Assembly: GCF_901000735.1 (NCBI RefSeq)
Contig: NC_081543.1
Span: 17,698,457 to 17,762,456 of the forward strand
DNA length: 64,000 nt
Reading direction: 5' to 3'
DNA from: Corylus avellana
Taxonomy: Eukaryota > Streptophyta > Magnoliopsida > Fagales > Betulaceae
A program made the position numbers and the translations under genes. Shown here one piece after another: positions 35,173 to 47,492 of the stretch; the first letter of the stretch is position 1; every line of letters begins with the position of its first letter. Under the pieces are notes generated by a model. That model did no database searches. It saw nothing but the letters and a program-made list of their open reading frames with translations, and was not told the origin of the DNA.

Positions 35173-35362
35173 GTAAACATGAAATAACCTTGAGCAATAA
35201 ATTATAAAGTTTATATAAACTAATGAAATAAATAAACAATTCAATACTATCCTACTTTATAATAATTGGAAAGTATATAGGATAGTTTTTTTCTTACTGT
35301 CATATTTTAAGTTCTTTATATTATGATTTATGTTTTGCATTCATTATATTATAAATTACGCA

Positions 35363-35409
<47 letters not shown>

Positions 35410-36160
35410 ATTTATCAATTATTAAGCTTAATATAAAGCTTAAGCTTTATAATATATATTAAGCATTAAATTGCAAGTATAATTTATTAAGGTTTATATT
35501 AAATATTAAGTATATCATATTATTATATTATTAATATACTTAATATATTAATAACGTGCCACAAATATTAAGTATATTATATTATTATATTATTAATATA
35601 CTTAATATATTAATAACGTGCCACATGGCACGTTACAAAAGAAGTAACGTGCCACATGGCACGTTACAAAAGGAGTAACGTGCCACATGTGGCACGTTAC
35701 TACTAGCCCCGGGAACGCGCATGAAGCTGGCCATGCCAGCTTCTTCTTCTTCCTCTCCTTTCTCTTTTTTTCCCCCTCTTTCTCTACCTTTTCTTCTCCC
35801 CCGCACACAGTACTTCCTCTCCTCTCCAATCCAAATTTTTCTCTCTTCTTCTCGCATAGCCACCTTCTCTTCTCTCACCTGCGAATTCAGCTTCGATTTT
35901 GTAGCTGATCCGACGAGACCCAACTTAGTTCTTCCTCCTCAGCCACCACCGTCTTCTCTCTCCGCCGGCGAACTCAGCTCCGGCCGGCAACTCACCTCTC
36001 ATACATTTTCCGGCCATCTCCTGCCTCATCATCGATCTCATATATATATATATAAAATTTTTTACGGTGTATATATTGATAGTTTTTTTCTTTGCAGTGT
36101 ATATACATATGATCAAATTTTTTTGTTAGCTAATTAACTTATTAATTTGTTTGAAATATA
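35173..36160 (+). other. Left region of the CACTA element: AT-rich repeats, palindromic repeats, possible leader
   Basis: Contains a (TA)n microsatellite at about 35368-35407 and two copies of an AATATTAAGTATATYATATT block (about 35500-35620). Palindromic ACGTGCCACATGGCACGT units follow at 35610-35700. From 35710 a C/T-rich, more GC-rich stretch runs to about 36030 and could be a transposase leader. A long frame here (from 35721) shows no protein similarity and is low complexity. Confidence 0.55.
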
Positions 36161-37130
36161 TGATTTTTAGGGTCCCATGTTTGTATGATAGGTACATACA
36201 TAGGAATGTAGGATTGTTCGATATGAGCATGCATGCAAAATATTTATATCTACATTTTTAGGTAAATAGTTTGAAATTAGCTAGATTTTATTTATTATTT
36301 ATTATTTATTTATTTATTTATTTTTTATTTTTTATTTTTTATTTTGTGTAGGTTTTACAAACCTATTATATAAATGATTAAAAAAAAAAAAAAATCTACC
36401 TAGCTAGCTAGATGAATTTTATTTAGGGTCTCCATATAAAGTTCAAATTATGTAACTGTATTTTTTTAAAAAAAAAAATTGCGACAAAAACATAATTTTA
36501 ATTTATTTTATTTAGGGTCCCCATAACAAATTATGCTTTTCAATTTGTTTTATATAATTTGGTTTAGGTTTGGAAACAACGAACGTAGATTTTTTTTTAT
36601 ATACGGTACCCATGACAAATGCTTTTAATTTTGTATTATAATGTGGTTTAGGTTTGGAAATTTAGATTTCGTAAATTACATAAAATAGATAAGGATAATA
36701 AAAAAAATGTCTTGAAAAAAAAAAAAAACAATTAACCTAGATTTATTTTATTTAGGATCCTCGTAACAAAGGCGATATAAAATAGAAAAATATAAAATGT
36801 AGATTATGTTTAGGGTTATAAAACAACCTATAGGACACAAACAGAAAACAAATAACTAACCTATATTTATTTTATTTATGGTCCAAATATATACATAACA
36901 AGTGCATTTACAAAAACTGGCCACAACATACATAGATTTAACTTATTTACGGTTCCTGTACCAAATGCATTTAAGTTTTGGGCTTTAATTTTGTATTTGG
37001 GTTACTTGCAAATTTACTTTATATAAATATTAAGCAAAAAAAAAAAAAAAAGGAAAGAAAATAATAACAAAAAAGTAATGAACCTAGTTTTACTTATTCA
37101 TTTTTAGGGTCCCCATGGGCCATACTAATG
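36160..37130 (+). repeat. Degenerate tandem repeat ahead of the transposase, unit about 75-150 bp
   Basis: The phrase TTTAGGGTCCCCATAACAAA or a close variant recurs near 36169, 36424, 36511, 36602, 36752, 36873, 36951 and 37107. It is mostly followed by AATGCNTTTAANTTT and GGTTTAGGTTTGGAAA-like text and preceded by ATTTATTTTATT. Spacing is irregular and units are strongly diverged. It lies between the leader-like region and the first transposase exon, so it may be an expanded intron. Confidence 0.7.
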
Positions 37131-37193
37131 CATTTATGTTTAAGTTTAGGGTAATTCTTATATATTTATGTTTCTAATATACGTAGTAACACT

Positions 37194-40100
37194 ATGGACA
37201 AGAGTTGAATGAAGAAGTCTAGGGGGTACAAAGGAATACAGAGACGGATATAGAGCGTTTGTGAACTTCGCAGTTACGAACTGTGACACTCCAAACAAAC
37301 TTATTGTGTGCCCCTATAAGACGTATCGCTGTAATAGGAGACACCCCCCAGGTTTGGTATACGACCACTTGACAAGGGGGAAAGGAATGTGGCCCCAATA
37401 CAAAGACTGAATTTATCATGGTGAGAGGCCTGTTTGAACTCCTGTTGAAGGCTCGAATTCAGCACGTCCGGCCACAGCTGCGGGTGCAAGCACTGAACAG
37501 GGTTAAAATATGCACGCCATGTTGCATGATGCATGCGGCATGCACGAAGTTAGAGATGACAACAGTGAGTCTCGGGTTGAGGTCCATGGAGAGGAAGAAC
37601 ACATTGTGCATGATGAAGCTGATGGAGATGAAGTACGAAAGTACGAGGAATTGATTAAAAAGGCAGACAAACCGCTTCATGATAAGACCAAACATAACAA
37701 GCTGAGTGCTACTGTACATCTGTACAATTTGAAGTGTGTGGGTGGAGTTAGTAACACGATATTCTCGTGTTTCCTCGAGCTAATCAATCAGTTGCTGCCT
37801 GCAGATGATAGAATTTTTCTAGTTAATACATATGAGGCCAAACGGTTTCTAAGGGACATAGAACTCGGGTATGAGAAGATTTCGGCTTGTCGCAATGATT
37901 GTATGTTGTTTTGGAAGGGCAATAAGGACTTAGATTCATGTGTTAAATGTGGAAAAATTTAAGTGGAAGGAGGGAATTCATTTGGACGAGGATGGCCACC
38001 CCATATCGTTGAGTAAGAGACGTTTGGTCAAGGTTTTGCAGTGGTTTCTTGATAAGTGCCAAATATTGCATATTTGGACTCCTTTATTTACATTAGTTAA
38101 TCCTTTAGCTGTGTCGTTATTTAATATTTTGTGTTAGTTTTGTGTTTTTAGTATTTTGTAGGTCATTGAAGAAAAACTACAGCTTTAAAGGGAAAAATGC
38201 GAAGTTTGGAAGAAAGCATACTTTGAGAAGACCTAGATGATGTGGTTAAGTCTAATCAAATCCAAGAAAAGGTTAAATCAGATTAAAGTTCAGATTGGAT
38301 AAGATTTCGGATCGGATTCAAATTCAGATTCTGCATATGTCTTAGTATTTTGACCATAACTCTCCACTCAAATATCGGATTGAATTGATTCAAATGGCAT
38401 TGGAAAGTTAACTCAAAATTATACAATTCGTTGTGAAATAGGATTTTCCTAATTCGTACAGTTACTATGTCAAAATCGCCCCGCAATTAAGAGACACAAA
38501 TTTGGACGAATCCTATTCCGATTTCAGACTTCTATTTTAACTGGGAGACAGATCTCCGAATTATCTAGGTTTACTTGGGCTTCTAGGACTTCCCTAAGCC
38601 TATAAATAAACTTCTTTGCATTCAAGAAAAGGGACACAATCCCAGAGAGCAAAATTCTTTTGTTTAGTTTTTCTTTAGGTTTAGGTTTAGGTTTAGGTTT
38701 AGATTTTATTTTTATGTGGAGCTAAATTCCCAACTAAGGTTGGGGATGAAGCCTCACCGATGAAGAACATCAATACTTTTATGTAAGTTTTTATTATTCT
38801 GATTTTATTGGGTTTTATATTTCAATTGTTTTACTTCTAATCAATTGTATGGAGTGATTCTTGGATATCTCTTGTGATTCAATGATACATTTGATGATTT
38901 GAGATAATTTCATATGATTGATTGCTTGGCTTTTAACTCATAAAAATTGGATATCCCTTGTGATTTGTTCTACGGATACATCTGGTGTTTCAATTGAATT
39001 TGGATTCCTTTTGTGATTTGGTCAATGAATGGATACATGGGATGGTTTTGATTAATTCTTTGAAGCATAGTAAAACATATCTATGATTTAATTTGTGAGA
39101 ACTTCGGATTAATATTGATGAACATAAAGTATGTTGTTATGATTTGGTGAGTGTGAATTCCCAAACCTTAGTACCTTTATCTTTAGATTTACTTATTTTA
39201 TTTAGTTTATGTTTATCCATTAATTTTCAAAACTCAAAAATCAAAACCCTTTTGGAACTAGATTAGGATTTAATTAGTTTAGATATAAATTGCTCTTTCA
39301 AAAATACAATTCTCTGTGGGATCGACCTCGCACTTGCAATCCATTAAACTACAATTGATTCGTGCACTTGCGAGTTAAATAAATTTTCACAACATTTCTC
39401 ATCTTACCATGACTACAAAGGCTTTTTATATCAGAGCATATTGCACCCTATATGAGGTGGCATACAGAAGGCCGCACTAAGGACGGCGTATTGAGGCATC
39501 CAGCCGACGACAAAACATGAAAGTCATTCGACAATTTATATTTGGAGTTTTCAGCGGACAGTAGGAACATAAGACTTGGCCTAACCTCGGATGAATTTAA
39601 TCCTTTTGGGAACATGAGCACATCCCACAGTACTTAGCCTGTAATGCTTGTACCGTACAACCTGCCTCCCTGGATGTGCATGAAACAAGCGTCTTTCATA
39701 TTATCCTTGATTATTCCAAACCCAAGTTCACCTAGAATGGATATAGATGTCTATATGCAATCCTTAATTGAGGAATTACAGCAACTATGGAGTGTGGAGG
39801 TACGAACATTTGATGTCTCCTTGAAAAAGAATTTCATGCTCCGAGCGTAGCTGATGTGGACAATTAATGACTTCCCGGCATACGTGGACTTGTCTGGGCG
39901 GCCTACAAGGGATGGAAAGGCATGCCATTGCTGTATGCATGCAACAAGGTCTAGACGGTTAAAACACGAAAATAAATTTTGCTTTATGGGGTATAGGCGA
40001 TACTTGCCCATGGATCATCCGTGTAGGCAGAATAAAATGACATTTAATTGTAACCAAGAACTAGAATGTGCCCCCGATGTGCCAGATGGAGATGAAATCG

Positions 40101-41840
40101 TAAAACAGTTAAAATGGATGGTATTTGGGGATGAGAGCGCCGGTAAGTTAGTTAACATTGATAATTTACATGCAAAGTGGAAGAGAACTGATAATGTATT
40201 GTGGAAGAAGAGAAGTATTTTCTTTCGGTTGTCGTACTGTAAGGATAATTTATTGTGGCACAACCTTAATATCATGCACATAGAGAAAAATGTGATGGAC
40301 AATATAATTGGCACAATACTCGACATTAAGGGGAAAATGAAGGACAACCTTCAAGCCCATAAAAACTTGCAAGAAATGGGTTTGAGACATATACTTCATC
40401 CTTTCATGGGTGATGATGGGAGAATCTATATGCCTCATGCTTGCCACACGATGTCGAAAGAGGATAAAATTAGTTTCCTAAAAGTGCTTTGAAATATAAG
40501 GGTGCCCGACGGATATGCCTTGAACATTTCCTGATGTGTAAAACTTGAAGACCGGACGATATCGGGTTTGAAGAGTCATTACAATCACGTATTGATACAA
40601 CAGCTTCTCCTGATTGCATTGTGTGGATCACTGTTCGGAAACGTGGTTAGACCTCTGGTTGAGATATCTGCATTCTTCAGGGGCATATGTTCAATGGCGT
40701 TGACCCAAGAGGATATGGCCCGACGACATCTATATCATTTTGTGCATGATGGAACAGATATTCCCCCCCCAATTTTTTCACCAGCATGGTTCATGTTGTG
40801 GTGCATCTTGTTCGTGAATGCCAACTCGGTGAACTGGTACAATATAGGTGGATGTATCCAGCAGAGAGGTAAAATTTCGCGTGATAAGTTAAAATGAAAA
40901 TTTTGTTACCATTTATTTATTTAAAAACAATTATTAGATGTAATGATTGACTAGTATATAGGAGCCTCGGGGGGTTCAAATCTACTGTGCGCAATAAAGT
41001 GGCTCCTGAGGGCTGCATTGCGGAGGGCTACATAGCAACCGAGTTGGTGACGTTTTGTTCAATGTATTTAGAGAACACACCGATATTTTACAATAGGCTG
41101 CAACAAAACCTGGATGGGCCTAAAAGGGTGGTAACTCGAGTCATCCTCGACCGACTTATGTTGACACAGATTCACCGTTACATTATGTTTAACTCATATG
41201 AGTTCCTCAAATTACAGACGTGAGTATTGTGTAATCAAGATATGCATGTTCATATCCTGCTACACCGTTAGTTGTGAATTATAATTAATTGATTTTATTT
41301 CAAAATATAGGATGCACAAGGATTCGATAAGGCAAACTGCAAACAGGAGGTGAACGACGGACGATCAGTTGGAAACCAAACATTTTGAGCAATTTTGCGA
41401 TTAGTACCGTGACTACATAAGACTAATGTCATGCACACCTTGTAAATTCCAAAACGTTTCCTCATCGCACTAACTACACTTCGTCATTGTATATGACTCA
41501 TAGGTCGATTGTTCAGACAATCGACGCAAGAAGGATATGGGTGACAAACTAGTAATACATTGTAGAGGGCCGATGATCTCAGTAGTCCAGTATAACAGAT
41601 ATGTGGTCAACAACAAGTTCTTTCACACTGTCGCACATGATGCGGGAAAGAGGTTTCAGAATAGTGGCATGTATATGCCGACTGTTGATGGCGAAACATA
41701 TTAAGGGAAGTAACTCAAATACTTGAGGTAGAGTATTACGAAAGGATGAAATATGTTATATTCAAGTGTGATTGGGCGGACAACACAAGGGACAAGGGAT
41801 ACAAGGTGGACGAGTATGACTTAATGCTTGTCAACTTGGT
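37194..41840 (+). pseudogene. CACTA (En/Spm, TNP2-like) transposase, decayed, split by a solo LTR
   Basis: The start near 37194 encodes a degenerate transposase-associated N-terminal domain (KSRGYKEYRDGYRAF, then CNRRHPPGLVYDHL). The TNP2-type body follows: YEELIKKADKPLHDKTKHN, LYNLKCVGGVSNTIFSCFLE and YEKISACRNDCMLFWKGNKD (37640-37940). After the LTR insertion come MLVPYNLPPWMCMKQASFIL, LLWTINDFPAYVDLSG-like and FMGYRRYLPMDHPCRQNKMT (39640-40030). Then come LLWHNLNIMHIEKNVMDNII (40240-40310), VAPEGCIAEGYIATELVTFC (40990-41060) and a DUF4216-like tail (RYVVNNKFFHTVAHD, 41600-41650). In-frame stops and frameshifts occur throughout, so no active protein is expected. In an intact CACTA element it would cut and join the CACTA ends. 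Confidence 0.9.
38050..39394. mobile_element. Solo LTR, 1345 bp, inserted in the CACTA transposase
   Basis: Starts TGATAAGTGCCAAATATTGC and ends AAATTTTCACAACA (TG...CA). It is flanked by the identical 5-bp duplications TTTCT at 38045-38049 and 39395-39399. Removing it rejoins the transposase frame (VKVLQWF on the left, MRWHTEGRTKDGVLRHP on the right). A TATAAATAAAC promoter-like motif lies near 38600, and a TTTAGG hexamer run at 38674-38702. No internal domain is present, which fits LTR-LTR recombination. The lineage cannot be assigned from an LTR alone. Confidence 0.93.
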
Positions 41841-41880
41841 GACGGCCAATAAAAGGGTTTCCCACCAAATCCGAAGCCAA

Positions 41881-42303
41881 AGATCTAATGATCGGTGAAC
41901 TCCTCCCGGAATGCCCTCTAAGTGGTTGTCATCGGTATACGGGAGCCTGGTCTGAGGGTTCAACCTAGGGGTCTACAGGCCTATCCTCAGAAGGAGATGT
42001 AGTACGGGTCTCACGATGAATGGCCACTGGCTCTCCTAGCTCCCAAGGTAGCCCATCCAAGGGTACTATGTGGAGAGGAGTAGCTTCCATTATAGAAATA
42101 GGCTCTAAAGCTTTGTTTGAGCTGCGAGGACGATTAAAAGTTATCGATATGGAATCAGACTAAATAGAAGACAACACGTCCAGGAGATCCCTCGATTTGT
42201 CTGCACGCCATTTCTTCGAAAGCAGTTCTAGGGGCACTTTGCCTCTATCAGCCTTCCTCTTGGACACCGATGGGTCTGTCGTGGATACTAGAGCTAACGA
42301 AAC
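41881..42303. mobile_element. Junction region between CACTA and gypsy remnants
   Basis: Transposase similarity ends near 41840-41880, and sequence associated with the gypsy fragment takes over. No clear terminus or target duplication is visible at the join. Confidence 0.45.
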
Positions 42304-43323
42304 CTAGCCCTTAATATAAGGATTTGATGGCTTAGAAGCCGAATCTGAATCCCTTGAAGCAGACACCGCGGTTACAGCTGGCTTGCTCGAAGAAAAGACA
42401 TTCTTGTGCGCTTGACTCTTCTTGCTTGGGGGCCGAGCAGGCGACTTCAAAACCATCTTGTCACTGGTTGGATTTGGTCTCTTGGGTTCCCCTGACGATC
42501 CCAGACAACCTTGTCCTTTGGAATCTAGTACCCCAGACACTCACGAAGAGCGAAATTAGTAACGATGTTACCAAAAAGCATCCGATCTGTATTCTCGAGA
42601 AGCTGAGAATATTCCATGATGTAGTCAACCCAGCCTTGCTGCTCCGGGTTCAGTGCACGACATTCCTTCCTTGCAAAGGAAAGGGAAATAAGGACGTGTA
42701 AAGCGGGATAAAGAAAAAGAGAGGAAGAACCGAAAACACTTACAGCTTTCTCTAGAGACTCCCCATTCTCGAGGAATAGAATGTTGCAAGGGGAGAGCCT
42801 TGGACTCCGATGCCTCCTAGGCTCGAAATATGTAAAAGAACTGCTCCGCCCAATGCTTGTTGTTGGAGAATGTCTTCCCGAGCGCGATAAATTGGTTCTT
42901 CCCATGAACTATAAAGGTAATTGTCTCGAAAGTAGGGTAAAAATGAGGCCCAAATATGCTTAAAAATTCGGGGATCGATAGGATTTTCCCCAGAAATACA
43001 GAGGGCCATAACAGAAGTGTGGCCATGAAATAGTAGTTTGGCATAAGTTGTACAGGGGCCACCCCCAAGAAAGATAACATTTCCCTCACTATGGCAGAGA
43101 AGGGTAGGCGAACTCCTGCCATGAACATACGTTCATGAATACAGATTTCTCCAGGACCGCCTACCATTCCGGTAGAGCCATTTGGAAAATATAGCGAAAC
43201 CGGCGAGGGTATGTCGTAGTTGTGGCAGAGCACCCTCTTGTCCTTCACTGAGAAAGAGGATCTTTGCCAACGCAGGAAGTCTAGGCTCAAGGATGAAGGA
43301 GACGTTTCACCAACCGGACGCAC
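42304..43323 (-). pseudogene. Gypsy-type antisense ORF product (PF04195-like), frameshifted
   Basis: From 43323 the minus strand encodes IPSPVSLYFPNGSTGMVGGP, then ERMFMAGVRLPFSAIVREML, then SFLGVAPVQLMPNYYF. This is the pattern of the 'putative gypsy type transposon' domain (PF04195): the acidic/aromatic lead, the A-G-x-R-x-P-F helix and L-x-P-N. It stops at 42817. Later parts (LNPEQQGWVDYIMEY and a basic Ser/Lys-rich tail ending near 42304) are in other frames, so it is broken. The adjoining LTR is on the plus strand. An antisense ORF of this kind between pol and the 3' LTR is known in Tat-lineage plant gypsy elements, which fits the layout. No pol is present. Confidence 0.75.
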
Positions 43324-43944
43324 TGTGGCTGAAGAGCCGCCTGAGTGGCGAGTTAGAGGAGTCTCTGATGATTGCTCATCGACAATCTCGTCAACCTATA
43401 CTGGAATTTTCTAGACATGATCACTGGAAAAATCAAATGCACTAAGATCTAATAAATGGATGAAAATCTAGAAGGCTTAAGCAATGAAGGTCGACGGCAA
43501 AATCTTTATAGAATGGGAAACCTTGGACAAGGTGCAAGGCATTTAATGCAAGGACATCATGAGCCTGCAGACGCGCCTGAACCAAAGAGACTCAAGCCAA
43601 CTTTCCCTTCAAAAAATGCAACCAAAGGCACCGTTCACACATCGATATCTATTTCGTCAGTTTTCGAACCATGTTTAGAAGAACACTTGGACAAACAACG
43701 GCGCATTTATGTGGATAGGGACAAAAGATTTGAAAATCTCAAGATTGCAACAGATCTCGGAATATTCGGGATGTGCAGATGTCAGGTTCCATAAATGACT
43801 AAGATGCCAAGAAAAACGGCTACAGGGAACCGAGTAGGGAAAGACACTTGAACGGTCTACCCTCGAGAAAAGAACACCACCAGAAGATCGAGAGTTTGAA
43901 TTCTCTCATCCCGAAGTCTCAGCAGAAGGAATTCAGGGGGTAAC
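43324..43944 (+). other. 3' untranslated part of the gypsy element with polypurine tract
   Basis: An open plus-strand stretch (43456-43794) has no recognised similarity. The sequence closes with AGAAGGAATTCAGGGGGTAAC, a plausible polypurine tract directly before the LTR start TGTTACAC. Confidence 0.5.
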
Positions 43945-44607
43945 TGTTACACATAAACCCATCACCCAAGCCCATGGGTCAAAGGCCCGTGGGCCCAAGA
44001 AAGCCCAGTGCATCCAAATGGGCTTACCAAACACGCCTAGCACAAAACAATGGATACGACGTCGTCCTTTACACTCTCGGATGGCCAAAGTCTAGATATT
44101 TGGCCACAATGAACCTTCTGCACTTAACATCCAGATGCATCGATCATATCAGGAAAAAGGCTCAACTACATAGATGGCTTTCACATAGCAAGATCACTGG
44201 GACGGTTACGATCCTACTCTTAAAGAAGCCTAACAGATACATGCCATCCTCGGAATCCTGTCAATATATGTAACGGCCTCTTACCGATCATAAAGAAAGG
44301 AGACACAAATATTAACTCTTTTAGCCGTTACGCCCAAATCCCGGATCCTCCGCCCGGCCATCATAACCACATCCGCATGCTCAGCTATAAAAGGCCTCAC
44401 TCCAAAAGTATGAGGGGACCACTAAGACGCATACTAAGCTTATATACATACTGACTTAAGCATCAGAGGAGGAACCGCCAACTAACACCCGGCGCATCCT
44501 CTTAATGCGTGCTTTAGTTTTGCAGGTTACAAAAAGGTGAACAACGAAAGGCATAGCTCGGAGACTTGGATTCCCTCAAGTTCACCATACCGGAAACTGC
44601 TTCAACA
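43945..44607 (+). mobile_element. Ty3/gypsy 3' LTR
   Basis: Starts TGTTACACATAAACCC. CAGCTATAAAAGGCCTC near 44381 is a TATA box. CTGACTTAAGCATCAGAGGA near 44450 and TTAGTTTTGCAGGTTAC near 44515 are typical R/U5 phrases. The end is probably ...CTTCAACA at 44607, giving about 663 bp. That end is inferred by analogy with the LTR ending ATCAACA at 24187 and could be off by some tens of bases. I saw no convincing target duplication. Confidence 0.7.
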
Positions 44608-45425
44608 AAGTTTACATGGTAAATGATTTGGGAATTGCTTCTAATAGGTTTAATTATCTATTCAAATAACAACTCAATCTTTTGGAATTAAACCTATAAA
44701 ACAACAAATCACTTACCAAGTAAGGTAAAATCATATTAAGAAAAAGATAATAATAAAAAGCTAGCAAAAACAAAAAATAATAAACAAAAAATAAACAAAA
44801 CTCCATCGTCATTAGGTTAGGCTTTACTCTTTAGTTTAGTTTAGTTTAGTTTAGTTTTTTTTTTTTTTTTTTTTTAAACGGGTCTGGCGGGTCATAAACG
44901 TGTGACCCGATTATGACTCGAACCCGTTTAAAACAAACTCAAAACTTGTTAACTTCGCGTAGTGTTTGTATCAGATTCACGAGTCATGTCAAAATTAATA
45001 ACCCTAATTTTAAGAGCCACATCATACAAGAGGAACTTATAAAATTATTCGGGTGAAGAACTCCACCTTTGCACCTCTACGGGTTAGCTAAACTCCCATA
45101 AAAGGGTGGTTAATTTATTTTACTTAATTTTTTACCTATATATCACATCAATCTATGATTTTTTTTTTTTTTTTTTTTTCAAAACTCTTTTCCAAACTCA
45201 CCCATTATTCTTGTGTGGGGCCGTTGTGATGCATAAGGGACTCGGGTAATCATAATCAATGGAAGGAGAGAGGCTAGAGAGGGTTATTTTTTTAAAAAAA
45301 TATTTTACGCCAAAAAAACCCAACAACATTTTCAAGTAATTAAAAGTGATAACAAGAATGTAATATTGATTCGGAATGGATTTAAAGAAAAAATGAAGTA
45401 AAATAAAAAATAAAAAATAAAAAAC
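44608..45425. other. AT-rich stretch below P450 exon 2; no further P450 exon found
   Basis: Contains a TTTAGTTTAGTTTAG run, poly-T runs and a GGGTCATAAACGTGTGACCC-type dispersed repeat (about 44880-45010). The expected third exon of a CYP72A gene is not seen on the minus strand. Confidence 0.55.
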
Positions 45426-45640
45426 CTTCAACTTTTCGATCCCGAATGCAGGGGTGATGATGTTTCTGTGTTTAGCCCATTTCTCACCCTCGTAGGACAC
45501 GACTCCCGTTGATAGCAAGTTGGCAACTGGATGACGCGACTTCTGAAACTCACCAATCTTGCTGAAAATATCTTTTATTTGTTCCGGCTCCGAAATAAAC
45601 AATCTCGGTTTCGGCCCAACCCATACAAAACAATTCTTCC

Positions 45641-46632
45641 CTGCATATATATATTTCTGAAATGAAGTTATTTATTTTCATTCAACTCAGGAATAGGGAA
45701 ATGAAATTACATGAAAAAAAATAATAATAAGGGTGGGCAACCCAAATTAGATCCTGGGAACAACCCGTAATCAGTACAACATACCTAAAAATTATTGCAA
45801 ATTTATCAAATAAATAACCCAACCCATGAAGAGAAGTTCCAATAAGAGCAGTAAGTAAACCGAAACAACCAAAGCACCAACACATCAAATCAAGTTATTT
45901 GAATGTGAAGCAATAGAGATTATACCGAAAAAGAGGCACCACTAATTAATTGATTATGTTAGAATATTTAGAATATTATTTTGTATTTTTCCATCCATCT
46001 CTTATTTATCTTTTTTTAAAATCAATTATTGAATGGGTAAGATCCACACTTCCACTTATATAGGTCATATATATTCAATAGTTAATTTTTAAAAAATAAT
46101 AAGAAAATACAAAATAACATTTCTCTTCTCTATATTAATTAAGCCTTAATTCTATTTTCTTATAAGAAAGATTATTTTCCTTATTTAGTTTAGAGTTTTT
46201 GTGTTCACCGCTCTTAATCTCTTTATAAATATTACTTATTGTAATACAGTTGTATCAAACATCAATATACTTCAATTGTTCAGATGTAACCCTAAACCTA
46301 ACGGTCTTGATCAGTCTCTTTCTTTCTTTGCTTCGGTTCCCGCTCTTTCATATTATATATTTCTACATATTACAGCCACAAAATGAAGGATCTAAGTACA
46401 ATCATTGGAAGAAAATATCAAAAAAAAAAAAAAAAAAAACCCCAAAGTGATGTTGCTCTCAATCGGTTTCACGTAGGACCAAAAAAAAAAGTGAAAACTT
46501 CTTTGCGCTTTTTTCAGTTCGTATTTTGTGGTTGAAATTGAAAGATTATTTTCAACCCCACGATTGTCTTTAGCAACCAATCATTTCACCTGTCCGTCGT
46601 CTTCGGCGGTAATGAATATTTTAAATGATCAA

Positions 46633-46668
<36 letters not shown>

Positions 46669-47455
46669 CTAATAATTTTTTTTATTATTTTTTAATGTGT
46701 TAAAGGTGAAAAGAATGAATTGAAAAATAAAAAATAAAGAGACTTTTAAAATTGAAAAAAATTATGCTTACAAATAAATTTTACAAAAAACTTTATAAAC
46801 TGATGTGATATAAAATGATTGAGTTTTTCAAATTTTAAATTTATCTCATTTCCAATTATGTTATACCACATCAATTTGTAAAAGTTTTATTTATTTATTT
46901 ATTTTTGTAAAATTTATATATAAGCCTAATATTCCTCTTCAAAATTATCTTTAAGTTTATGATTAATTATTATTGAATTTCAACAAACAATAATTTTAAA
47001 AATAGAAATGAATTGAATATTTGTTTTAGCGAATGAGGGTTTGAGTAAGTGGAGGTTGTGGCCCCCACTAGCTTTTTAATTTTTTTTTTATAAGAAAATT
47101 TTTGAAATGGCACTTATTTATTTGTCATTAAAAAATAAATAAATAAATACTTGAATGACAGGCTTGTTTGCTCTTTTGAAAATCAGTGTCTTATTATTAT
47201 TATTTTTTAACCATTCTAAAGCTTTTTATTGAATTATTGGTAACCATCTTTTTTCTATTGAATAAATAAGGCAAAAACGATATTTGATTTGGTTGCATCA
47301 GCCATCAAGCACTATTTGCTACTTAAAGAATATTATAAGATTTATATAAAATTAGCTTGTAGAAGATTTCGAGACAAATATGTTTTAAAAAAAAGTTGAG
47401 AAGTGTTCATAATCAGAGCAAAAAAAGTAAATACTTTAGCTGTATATAATTTATT

Positions 47456-47492
<37 letters not shown>

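Larger units (their letters stand above)
34199..41880 (+). mobile_element. CACTA transposon of a second family, left end plus decayed transposase; right end not found
   Basis: Left end CACTACAAAAAAATTAGC at 34199. Subterminal repeats follow to about 34560, built on GACGTGTC, CACGTCACC and ACACGTTAC in both orientations. A second group, AACGTGCCACATGGCACGTT, lies at 35620-35700. A transposase pseudogene in the same orientation starts at 37194. No TTTTTTGTAGTG right end was found before the gypsy fragment that begins near 41880, so the element was probably truncated there by that insertion or by recombination. Confidence 0.75.

Noticed and set aside
35721..36137. Long plus-strand frame starting MKLAMPASSS
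   Set aside because: Low-complexity C/T-rich sequence coding for Ser/Pro/Phe runs, with no similarity. More likely a leader of the CACTA transposase.
37459..37719. Minus-strand frame overlapping the transposase
   Set aside because: Shadow of the plus-strand TNP2-like coding sequence.
38674..38702. TTTAGG repeats resembling telomeric DNA
   Set aside because: Only a handful of hexamers (TTTAGG), not the plant heptamer TTTAGGG, and they lie inside a solo LTR.
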